NCBI GenBank assembly: GCA_914767715.1
Contig: OU612067.1
Location: 21,426,162 to 21,490,161 of the forward strand
Source: Membranipora membranacea
Lineage: Eukaryota > Bryozoa > Gymnolaemata > Cheilostomatida > Membraniporidae
DNA length: 64,000 nucleotides
Direction of reading: 5' to 3'
Both the position numbers and the translations under genes were made by a program. The notes below the pieces were generated by a model, which was not told where the DNA came from, did no database searches, and saw nothing but the letters and a program-made list of their open reading frames with translations. Of the stretch, positions 1-9,696 are shown piece after piece. Numbering within the stretch: position 1 is the stretch's first letter; every line of letters begins with the position of its first letter.

Positions 1-300
1 CTCCCAGAGCTTTAAACAGTGACTGAGGAGCTTTTTTCCTCTATAGTTTGAACACTTAGAACTCCTTTCTGCTTACACAGAAGTGTGATCTTGCCTTTTC
101 TCCATTCTGGTGGTAATTTATTTTCCTGTACATCCTGTTGCAAAGCCGTCTGCCCAAAACTCTTCACAATCTCTATGGGGATCCAGACCATTAATGCTCC
201 TTATGTTGGTGTCAGAATTCCAACAGTGCTGCATTAGTTTTGCATCACCGGCGGTTGAATTGGTCATACTTTTGAACATACTTAATACACATTGATACTA
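1..300 (-). mobile_element. RTE-type non-LTR retrotransposon fragment (reverse transcriptase)
   Basis: Read on the minus strand, this stretch encodes pieces of a reverse transcriptase fingers/palm region: LPPEWRKGKI, then after a one-base frame change SNYRGKKLLSHCLKLWE. The NYRG-x-KLLSH-x-LKLWE motif is typical of the RTE clade (family knowledge). The frame change and the loss of the remainder show a dead fragment. It continues past the left edge of the window. Its inner boundary near 300 is approximate. Confidence 0.6.
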
Positions 301-495
301 ATCATTGAAACGGCTGTGGCCTATCCTAAGCAGGCTGTCGTGTAGGGGTTGGGTGGGTGGGGAGGGGGCAGCCTGGGTAAATCCATTTGGTTAGAGAGGA
401 CAACTCATAAATGAATTGCAATAGTTGTGAGTTGTCCAATTTTATTCTATAGTATCTTTGTCATGGTCTTGGTCAAGAAAATATAATAACACTAC

Positions 496-690
496 CTAAT
501 GACATGGCTGAGGTAGTGCATTCTTGTTGCAACGCCCCGAATAATCCTACATTTCCTCCACCAGGTGGGAGCCAGTTGTATATGAAACAGTTTAGGTCTG
601 TGACACTTTCCTCCGGTCCAAAGAATTATCTTCAACATTCTGATTGCACTACATGATATGACATCGCACAGCTAAGAGATGATGCCACAA
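496..690 (-). pseudogene. Decayed PAN/apple-domain exon, copy 1
   Basis: The minus strand reads SCAMSYHVVQSEC, then two in-frame stops, then a run containing LNCFIYNWLPPGGGNVGLF and ending SAMSLG at a GT donor (ATTAG|GTAGTG, last base 496). It aligns residue for residue with the PAN exon of the lectin gene at 4836-5148 (CALACLERSEC and FNCFMYDWL), with the stops falling where that gene has LGF. The exon end and phase 1 match the lectin gene. The most likely reading is a dead relative of that gene on the opposite strand. The upstream limit is approximate, and no partner fucolectin exon was found nearby. Confidence 0.55.
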
Positions 691-694
691 ACAA

Positions 695-714
695 TGACTG
701 ACTGACTGACTGAC
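695..714. repeat. (GACT)n microsatellite
   Basis: About four and a half perfect tandem copies of the tetranucleotide GACT lie just upstream (in minus-strand terms) of the first PAN relic. Confidence 0.8.
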
Positions 715-1300
715 AGTACAAACAATCGTTCCTCATAATTTGCTGAGTTTATGTATCAGGTACTAATCATGTGTGGAAACTTCCTCATACTGGTCATGAG
801 AACTGATTGATCAACAATCTTACATATATAACAGCCTAACAATCAATTTAGGAATGAGGATGTTTTTTTATACGTCAATGTCTGATAAATTCATGTAATT
901 TTCGTAGTACTTAAAAAGTTAAGGATTAATACAAATATGGTATCCCCCATTTCAACTACAAGATCACTCCCAGCTTTGATGTACCAATGTGCAAAATGTC
1001 AAAAAATATAAGCATATATGAGAAACAGTTTAGACAATGCATGTGTTTCTATCATCAACTCGTGATGCTTAGTGGGAGGAATTTCGCATCTAGTATTCAC
1101 ATAAAAGGAAATGTTTATTTTATTACATTTTGAGAACTCAGACACTGAAGAAAAATCAATAAGGTCTAGTATTCCTAAAATTGCCATTCTACTTGGCTCT
1201 ATATATCCTAATGACACCTGTGATGTGATTGTTAATTTTTGTCACATATCATTATTACTGATTCTGGCATGCGAGCAAAGAAACTGGTAAAAATACTTAC

Positions 1301-1865
1301 CTAATGACATGGCTGAGGCGCTGTTTTCTTCATGCCATGCTCCAAAGCAGGGGTGCCCAACCTTTTCATTGAGGGGGCCTTATCCACATATTGCAATGTC
1401 CCTGGGGGCCCGCAACCTCTATAAATCAATCATTCATATATATATACTTTTTATTGGCATCCAAAGTCATCTCATTTGAAATGTTTTGCACTCAGTGCCA
1501 GAAAACAATTTTTTTTAAAACAATAAAAGAGAAACAGATTTTATTGTTTAAAAAAAAATTGTTTTCTGGCATATATGGGACGTGTGCAGTATTTTAATCT
1601 CTGCAGTGGGGAATTTATTTATTGGAGCTCACTCAAATGCAATGGATGGGGAATTCCAAAATAATGTCGGGTCGGGGGCCGCATAAAATTTGGCCAGGGG
1701 GCCGCATGCGGCCCCAGGGGCACTCGTTGGGCGGCCCTGCTCTAAAGACTCTTACATTTTCTCCATCAGACGTCAGCCAGTGATATATCAAACAATTCAG
1801 TCAAAATCAAAATCCTCGACATCCTGATCACTCCTAGACACACCATGTAAATTTTTCTTTCTGTG
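1301..1865 (-). pseudogene. Decayed PAN/apple-domain exon, copy 2, split by a hAT-like element
   Basis: The minus strand carries a second PAN relic that reads LNCLIYHWLTSDGENVRVF, is interrupted by about 0.4 kb of transposon, and resumes as AWHEENSASAMSLG before a good donor (ATTAG|GTAAGT, last base 1301). The part upstream of LNC has several stops (CRGF-stop-F-stop), so it was dead or became dead independently of the insertion. It matches copy 1 at 496-690 and the lectin-gene PAN exon in motif order and exon-end phase. Confidence 0.55.
1348..1739. mobile_element. Non-autonomous hAT-like element inside the PAN relic
   Basis: The left terminus is CAGGGGTGCCCAAC. The right terminus is GTTGGGCGGCCCTG, whose reverse complement CAGGGCCGCCCAAC matches it as a terminal inverted repeat. 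Flanks are CTCCAAAG (1340-1347) and CTCTAAAG (1740-1747), an 8-bp target-site duplication with one mismatch. CAGGG termini and 8-bp duplications are typical of the hAT superfamily (family knowledge). The inside holds an AT-rich hairpin near 1500-1570 and GGGGGCCGCA-type sequence. There is no transposase ORF. Confidence 0.75.
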
Positions 1866-2155
1866 CCTTTCCCTATTGTAAAGTCAAACAACCAACGATC
1901 ATTGTTTTATTGGATAAGCGAACAATCCAGATAACAGAGTAAAATAGACCCACCAACTGATATGCACAGTGTGTCATTTGTCATAATTCAACTTGCCACA
2001 GGATGTGGTCTCAAATGTACTAAGATTGAAAGTTTTTACAGCCAAGTCACTCAAGTTGGCATCTCAATTGATATATTAGTGGATTGATTTACTTACAAAC
2101 CTACTTTCTTCATAAAAATGCAATCTGAAGGGGTTTATTATCTCATATGATCTAA

Positions 2156-4555
2156 CATAGACTTAATATACTACCTAGGCAGGACGATGCTTATGCTTCA
2201 CTGATCATATTATGTCCCACTTAAATAGCACGACATCCACATAATTAGTTTGTGCTGTGAGCCATAGTTTACTATATACCATTCAATGAAATAATGTGAA
2301 AAATCAAGGGGCGTTGGGCATGATTGGCAAAATTGCTGAGTGTATGTGAAAGACCTTTCCACACGAGATGGTATTCATAATTTGTCCCCAGAACCAGAAC
2401 TTTTTATGATAAGATTCAATCATTGGCCAATAAACACTAAAATAAATACAGCCATTTACCCTCAGCACTTCCATCACTACTATAAAAATGTAAAGAATAC
2501 CTATAACAAAATACCAAAAATATTTTGTCGGATGAGCCAGATCTTATCACCGCCATCATCGTTTTTTTCTTCAAAATTGTTCCTAGTAGTGACTGAACAC
2601 AACCAGTCTGCTCAAATTAGATTGTCAATTTTATTGTCGCTTCACAAGGAAGAATAGATCTGTGCTGTTAAATGAGTATGCAAACTACAGATAGCTGTTG
2701 TTCCTGAGTACGTATGATTAAGCTAGAGTATTGACAATAACTGAAAATTATTATACTTCAGTACCTGTAGTCAAAACCTAATGGCCTTTACTGTGGCCAA
2801 ACTTAATTTTGCCGATACCGGTAAGGTTCTTTGAGTTTGTCGATGTGATATCGGCGTCAACAGTGAATGCCAATTGCTTCCTTGACCAGACACGGCAGTG
2901 TGAACAAAGTAGTTATTACAACATGACACGTCATCATCTGAGAAAATGGAACTTCATGTGATGATGAAACTACAGAGGATCAAGGATGGAAGCAGTGATT
3001 CTAACAACCTCCAAGACTGGAAAATAATTGCCGGCCAAATGATCACCAGCCTTATTGCTTGACTAAGCCGAGAGTTGCGTGCTCATACGCTGCTCACAGC
3101 TGCTCACAAGCACAAACCAATCCGCAGCGTGCAATAAATTTTTGTTGGTATGAGCTAAGGTTTAGTATGAATAATGGCTATTAGTATAGAACCCAGTCTG
3201 AGCCACAAAATAACGTTTCTGAACCCTTTATTTAGACAGCCAGAGATGTTTTTGAATTAATGAGCAGCAACAATCCCTTCTGCAATGACTAAAAATTCCC
3301 TCTGTAAGTGTTGAGTGTGCTGCACTATCTAAGTATAGAGATGTCTGCAGGGCTCCACCTAGATCAATGCTGAAATAGTTTTTATGGGAATTATTGAAAC
3401 TATTGAAAAAAAATCATGTGAATGCAACGATAAGAATAATAATAATTACCATTACCGGAATTAAACTTTTTAAGTATCACTATAATTGACATTCACTGTT
3501 GACGCCAATATCACATTGATAAACTCAAAATTGGATTGGATTGGTACATGAAAATGAACATTTTAAATTCTGTTGTCAGTTGACATGTAATATGGAAAAA
3601 AGCTCTTTAAATGTCTTCCGGTTCTGCACTTTGGTTGGCAATTGATGGTATGTAGGCGAGAGACAACCTTTGCACAGTTGAAAACAACACGACAAAAAAT
3701 AGGATGGTCTTCATCGGATGTAATTTTGTTAAAACAGTTTTAGACATATCAGTCATAACTTTTTTTCACGCTGCTGTTTCTGTGTATAGGTCGGGGAAGC
3801 AATAGACATTCACTGTTGACACCGATATCACATTTATAAGCTCAAAGAACCTCACCGGCATCGGCAAAATTATGTTCGGCCACAGTAAAGGCCATTAGAT
3901 TTTGACTACAGTACTGAAGTGTAATAATTTTAAGTTATTGTCAATACTCTAGCTTCATCATACGTACTCAGGAACAACAGCTATCTGTAGTTTGCATCCT
4001 CATTCAACAGCACAGATCTATTCTTCCTTGTGAAGCGACAATAAAATTAGCAATCCAATTTGAGCAGACTGGTTGTGTTCAGTCACAACTACGAAGAATT
4101 TTTAGGAAAAAATGATGATGGTGGTGGTGCTGGTGCTGGTGCTTAGATCTGGCTTATCCAACAAAATATTTGTGATCTTGTGTTATAGGTATTCTTTACA
4201 TTTTTATAGTAAGTGATGGAAGTGCTGAAGGTAAATGGCTGTATTTGTTTCAATGTTTATTGGCTAATGATTGTCTCTTATCATAAAAAGTTCTGGTTAT
4301 GGAGACAAATTATGAATACCATCTTGTGTGGAAAGGTCTTTTGCATACACTCAGCAATTTTCTTTTTGTTTAAATAATAAGGGGCCGGACAGCGGCTGAT
4401 ATCATGCCCAGCGTCCCTTGATTTTTCACATTGTTTCATTGATGGATATATAATAAACTATGGCTCACAGCGCAAACTAATTACGTCATGTCTTATATTT
4501 GAGTGGGACAGTATTGAATGCTATTGGCCTGTCTAGGTAGTATATTAAGTCTATG
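2156..4555. mobile_element. Foldback element 1: long inverted arms with 8-bp target duplication
   Basis: About 2.4 kb is bounded by TGATCTAA at both ends (2148-2155 and 4556-4563), a perfect 8-bp duplication. The left terminus reads CATAGACTTAATATACTACC and the right terminus is its near-exact reverse complement. Inverted arms of roughly 750 bp (about 2156-2900 and 3790-4555) share many matching blocks, for example the AAGACCTTTCCACACGAGATG region and its counterpart near 4320-4340. The centre has a further inverted motif near 3490-3530. There is no coding sequence beyond arm shadows. The superfamily is uncertain: hAT- or P-like by duplication length. Confidence 0.75.
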
Positions 4556-4835
4556 TGATCTAAAACAAAAATTCTATAGTTATATTCATGGCAGAAAATT
4601 TGGCAAAACTATAAACATACAACAGGGCAATTTAATATTTAGACATTTTTGGAGTGGCCACTTATGGATAAATGAGCAGTTGGTCTCTGCACTACTAAAG
4701 GTAAATCAATTGTTGAGATGTGCATCTCATTAACCGACAGATTCACATTGATATTCATATTGATTCAGAGTGGAGAGAAGAAAGCATTGCAAAAGAATAT
4801 TCTGACATCATTCATCATTTCATCTGAGGAACAAG

Positions 4836-7122
4836 ATGAATGGGTTGGTGCTCACTGTGGCACTTGTTTAATTTTCTACTAAGTGGAATGTTGCGAGTGT
4901 TAACAAGGTGATGTTTGAATTGTCACTGGCTAACAACACACCACAACAGTCGTTGATCACTAAAACTAAGTTTAGATGCGCACTGGCATGCCTAGAGCGA
5001 TCAGAATGTCTTGGATTCAACTATGGATCACCTGCGAACAGAGCAGATTTTAACTGCTTCATGTATGATTGGCTGACACTGGGTGAAGGAGATGTACATG
5101 TGTTTGCAATCACACAAGAAGAATCTACACCTGACCTGATGCGATTTGGTGAGCATTCGAACGGACCAGGACTAAGGACCGATCCTGATATATTTCAGGT
5201 TCTTGTCCTCTTCAAGCTTTGTGATTAATTATCCTAATTGTGTAGATAGGTGCAGTTGTAATCTCAATTGAATTATTATCAATCAAAATTTACTGGCATA
5301 ATGAACCATATATCATTACCTCCATTGCAGCTAAAACTAAAATTTCAACAGGTTTTAAATTTCAACAGGTTGACTCATCTTTTTGTTTCCTTTGTTTTCG
5401 TCTGCAGATACTTAGATGCGATCAGGCTAGAAATAGTTATGTCTTTGTCAGGTCATGACCATTGACAAATTCAAAAGAAAATGTGTTCTACTTGAGTACT
5501 TGGTTAAGACTGCAATGTTACCTTTACAAAGGTATCTCTGAATGTGTCAAAATATCATGTTTGAGTTTTGATTTTGCAATTTGGTTTTCAAGCTTAATAA
5601 TCAATGCAGACCTTAGAATCTAATCCATTCTAGACTAATATTAGATTGATCATGTTGTGTTCAAGGTCTTTTAAACTTTCTATTCATATTGCTGGATACA
5701 TAATATGATACTTGAAGAAATTGATGAAAATGGTCATAATCATCTGAGCGAACACGTTTACTATTGTGAGAAAATGTTTAAGGCTGCATGTTCAAAATGC
5801 CTTGCACTGCAGATAAGATATTCTGTATTGTCCGCTATCCAGTATGTGTAGTTGGCGACTGGTCAAGATTCAAATAGATTCGGCTCATAGTTAATCAAAA
5901 CACATGATTCTGCTTCCAGTTAATTTAGTGCTCATTGCTTTTTAACATATAACAAATACATAACTGATAGACCTGGTCAGTTTCTACGGAGTGCCTCTGG
6001 ACTGATTTTGGTTTTGGTTCAATGGGAATTGAGAAAAATTATGAGACGATCTTGATCATTTTGGTTTACAAAAAATGGTATATTCCAATTTTCTTTGAAT
6101 GTATGGGTTACAAACATTTTTAATTGTCTTTGTCCCTGAATCCCTGAGAAATGTCAAACCTCAATCCATACAAGATTAAAATTCCATGACTAAATCTCTC
6201 CTTGTATGATATAAAGTACTCAGAATCAGGTTTATATCCCGGAATCGAGTGCCTTGCGGATATCAATACCCACTGTGTAAGTGCATATATATCCACTGTG
6301 TCTTGAAACTCAAAATTTTAAGTGAAGGTATTTATATAAAATGTATTTCAGAAGGACAACTCACTGTGGAGCTTTCAACTACGCATATGAGCTATGATGG
6401 TTCTAAGGCTATTGATGGGTCATATGATACATTCATACATACCGTTGAGGAGGTTTCACCTTGGATGCAGATTGATATGCATGAATTAGCTGCAGTCAGA
6501 GCAGTTGAGATATGGAATCGTGAAAGCCACAACCCAGGTAATGAGAGAACGACATTATTGAATTAATCAAATTATAAGGCTGTTACCCGTATTGTTCCAC
6601 AATACAAAACCACATGGATAGTATTTCTACAGTTTAAAGTAGTTCCAAAGGAACCTTTACCACAAGCCCTAGTAAAAAAGTGCACATTTGGATGCAACAA
6701 CCCAAATTTTTATTTTTTGTTATTTTTACCAGTATTTCATATAATATGAGAAAATGACTGACTGGCTAAGAGCTGTTGCAGTCGTGAACATCTGTTTCAT
6801 TCGAAATTTTTTGCACTGAGTGCAAAACATTTCGAATGAGATGACTTTGATTGCCAATAAAAGTATATCTGTGAATGACCTTGTCTTTTATCCAGATGTC
6901 GAACTCAGACTAAAGAACGTGTTAATATCTGTAGCAGTTTCATCTGATGCTGAAGGATTTGGTGAGCGTTTTTCTGAATCAGAATGCTCATTTTCTCAAG
7001 GAACTCAGGCCCTTGTCAAACTTCACATGTGCTTCGAAGCCATGAATGGAAGATATGTACGAATCACTGCTGTCGAAGCAAATTCAATTCTTAATTTGTG
7101 TGAAGTCGAGATATTTGTATAA
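4836..7122 (+). CDS. Secreted PAN/apple + fucolectin (F5/8C-like) protein, possibly broken
   Basis: There are three exons with matching phases: 4836-5148, 6352-6537 and 6896-7122 (all phase 1; donors GTGAGC and GTAATG, acceptors TTTCAG and ATCCAG). Exon 1 starts with a hydrophobic leader (MNGLVLTVALV) and then a PAN/apple-like module with paired cysteines (CALACLERSEC, FNCFMYDW). Exons 2-3 form a fucolectin/tachylectin-4-like discoidin fold: DGSYDTFIHT, PWMQIDM, EIWNR, then GRYVRITAV and LCEVEIFV at the C-terminus. Members of this lectin family bind fucose and act outside the cell (family knowledge). Odd point: the leader is followed by an in-frame TAA (4869-4871) before FSTKWNV, so translation from 4836 would stop after 11 codons. 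Either the allele is null, the base is an error, or another 5' exon is used. Total length would be about 241 codons. Confidence 0.6.
6797..6872 (-). mobile_element. Fragment of the hAT-like element in the last lectin intron
   Basis: This intron segment is the reverse complement of an internal part of the element at 1348-1739: both hold a TTTGCACTCAGTGC core next to GTCATCTCATT and TTTTATTGGCA blocks. It forms a small hairpin of its own (CATTCGAAAT ... ATTTCGAATG). It ends about 23 bases before the acceptor of lectin exon 3, so the branch-point region of that intron lies in or beside transposon-derived sequence. Confidence 0.5.
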
Positions 7123-8990
7123 CCAAACACTTTGACGATTAATGTGGTAGAACCTCAGCTGCTTAGTAATAATCAACATGCACACACTTATGGGGCATTC
7201 AGCATGTAACCAGCTTTGGGAGAGAGATCAAAACATGATCCATGTATTATTCTTTTTACTGTATCAACACAATTTTAATTTGATAAATTTGAGAATGTTT
7301 TACAAAATCACCCATCGAGAAAAAACAAAATGGAAAAAAGTTTCAATTAAGATGATGAAAAAGATAATTAGAAAAACTACATTGAAATGATTTATAAATG
7401 ATTATTGATATTGATAGAAAGTGAATTAAATGGTATATTCTTAAAAGTAGATTCCATCTATAGTATCTAAAATTATCACATTATCATTATGCATATCTTC
7501 TAAATAAGCATGAAAGGTACGACTGTTAGCATAATATGCATGTTGAAGATAGTTATGACATTTAGTAATCATGACATTTGACATTTTGTTAAAACGTCAA
7601 AAAATATTGTCCGCCTCAGAACATTTCATGATTAGCCTCCTCTTCTGAGAGGAAAGTTTTCAGAAATTGACCACAACCTTGAAAAGCAATGAAATTGTAT
7701 ATATTGAAAAACTCAGTTTTTGTTTTTTTTTTGTTGGTGGATGATACCTAAAACTTGGAACCATGACTCTAAGATCATTTTTTGTACATGAAAAATGTGC
7801 AATATTTGTGACACTAAAAATGTGGCTGATTGTTTAATGATGAGAAAAATGTTTTGCCCAAACAACCTATGTTGTGAATCTGCTTTTCATCATAATGCTT
7901 TTGCTTGCAGACCATTTGATAGTTGACATTAGTGATAACTTGATACTGGATAAAGCTGCTCAGAACTGAAAAAGAGGCAATTAGGTGAATATCTTTTAGT
8001 ACAAGTCTTATCCTTGTTCTTGTATTTGATTTTTCAGACCGCATTCAATGAGCTGTTCATTTGATCTCTGCCAAATGTTATCTTAATTTTCATTATATCA
8101 AGTTTGTTGCTCAATAAATAATATATCAAAGCAGAAGACCTCAAGCTAACTCCAAACAATCATTGCCAATAGCTAAAGATTTTTGGCATCAGTATTCAAA
8201 ATAAACATACTGGGAAGGTCAAGGGAAGGTCGAGTTGATTACCCAGGCATTGCGCAGGCAGCTTCTAGGAACACATAGAAACAACATGAAACAAAATATT
8301 GGGAAACTCAGGATAAACAAAGTCGAAAAACCCATCAACTGTTCATTCTGTTCAAGAAGTGGATCGGAAATTACTTTTTCTCATTTCCAGAGAGTAAATT
8401 AATCGTATATAGATCTTAGATCATAGATCATAGATGTACAATAAATAATCATTGCACAATTTATAGTCTCATTTTGGTCCCTTCAAAATGAAAGTTATTG
8501 CCATTACTAAAATTCCAATATCCAATTACAAATTTTCTTTTTAAAGCTGATCCTCTCTTATGGCATTTTGATTAGTTTCCTTTTTGAGACGACAATATCT
8601 ATTTCTGTATCACTTACAGAAAAGGATAAGTAATCATTATGAGCAGAATAATGGTTTTGATCGGTTCCGAAGAAGGATATGACTGTAAAGGTCAACATGT
8701 TAGGACGGCTATTTTAATCATGTTACTAAAGCATAACATTCTGTTGTGATTGTCAACTGGAGAACGTGTGATAAAAGATAAACTGATCTCTAGGAACAAC
8801 CTGGTACGATGCATCACATTTTAAAAACAGATGTTTCAAAGTTTTGAAATATTAAACTAGAAAGTAGTGGCATGATCAAGAGCTCCCAATTTCTTATATT
8901 TGTCCTACCTTTCAAGCAATTTAATTCTGTGCCATTTTCAACAAGCAATCTGATTGGGTTACAATCTGCGTGCTGCATTGGTGTTCGTAA
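7123..8990. other. Intergenic, no gene seen
   Basis: AT-rich sequence with no exon-like open frame that carries a recognisable domain or splice pattern. An AATAAA sits near 8440-8446, more than 1.3 kb beyond the lectin stop codon. Confidence 0.5.
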
Positions 8991-8998
8991 TGTGGCTT

Positions 8999-9058
8999 TG
9001 CACATGTGCAGTAGCCTGTGATATATAATGATCTTGGGCTACTGCACATGTGCAGAGG
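8999..9058. repeat. Short inverted repeat (hairpin)
   Basis: TGCACATGTGCAGTAGCC and its inverted partner GGGCTACTGCACATGTGCAG are separated by about 20 bases. Each arm contains the self-complementary TGCACATGTGCA. Confidence 0.7.
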
Positions 9059-9062
9059 TACT

Positions 9063-9455
9063 TTACATACAAGATAACAAAATGGCAGCCTCTACATTCT
9101 GATATTTTGGAAATTGATAAGGATCCCAGAACCTTTCTTCTGATGTCTTAAGTGCTTTGTTGCCAATGAATAAGGAATCAGGGGAAGGAATTAATATATT
9201 CAGACAAACACTCTGCAAAGTTGTCTCCACCTTTAAATAATAAGGCAAGCGTTCAATACTGGTCGTGTCATTTTTTTTTCTAATTATACTCAAGGACATT
9301 GTTGACGCAGTTTCCATTGAGGGTCTTATCAATCTGTACTTGAGGTTGAAAAAATTAAAGTCAATAAAGTTGAACAGGAAATAATAATAAAATAATACCA
9401 TCAAAACGATGCACAGAAGTCTCAGCATATGAATTATGCTGAAATCTGATATCAT
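9063..9455 (-). CDS. Possible orphan exon with an N-terminal membrane segment, unrecognised
   Basis: The minus strand has a 130-codon open frame starting at a Met. A hydrophobic run (LLCIVLMVLFYYYFLF) near residues 12-27 is followed by a basic stretch and a polar region ending KYQNVEAAILLSCM. A possible donor (TAT|GTAAAG) lies at its end. The layout resembles the start of a type II membrane protein, but no family is recognised and no downstream exon was found. It lies directly before foldback element 2 and could be a chance open frame. Confidence 0.2.
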   Translation of the reverse strand: MISDFSIIHMLRLLCIVLMVLFYYYFLFNFIDFNFFNLKYRLIRPSMETASTMSLSIIRKKNDTTSIERLPYYLKVETTLQSVCLNILIPSPDSLFIGNKALKTSEERFWDPYQFPKYQNVEAAILLSCM

Positions 9456-9696
9456 TCAAGATTAAATAGCTGCCTAGCTTTATTTAAAACCTGAAGATAC
9501 TATTCACAGAGGATTTTATATGTCGATTGATGTGCATCAAAGGAATGAAATCACCTTAACATTTAATTGACAGGACAGTGTCGTTCTAGAGATCAGCCAA
9601 CCGTCACCTGAACAGTGTTGGCAGGAGATTTGTATAAATACAACCGCAACTGATATCAGGGGTTACATACTGTTGCTTTTATTAGTCTACTGCCGT

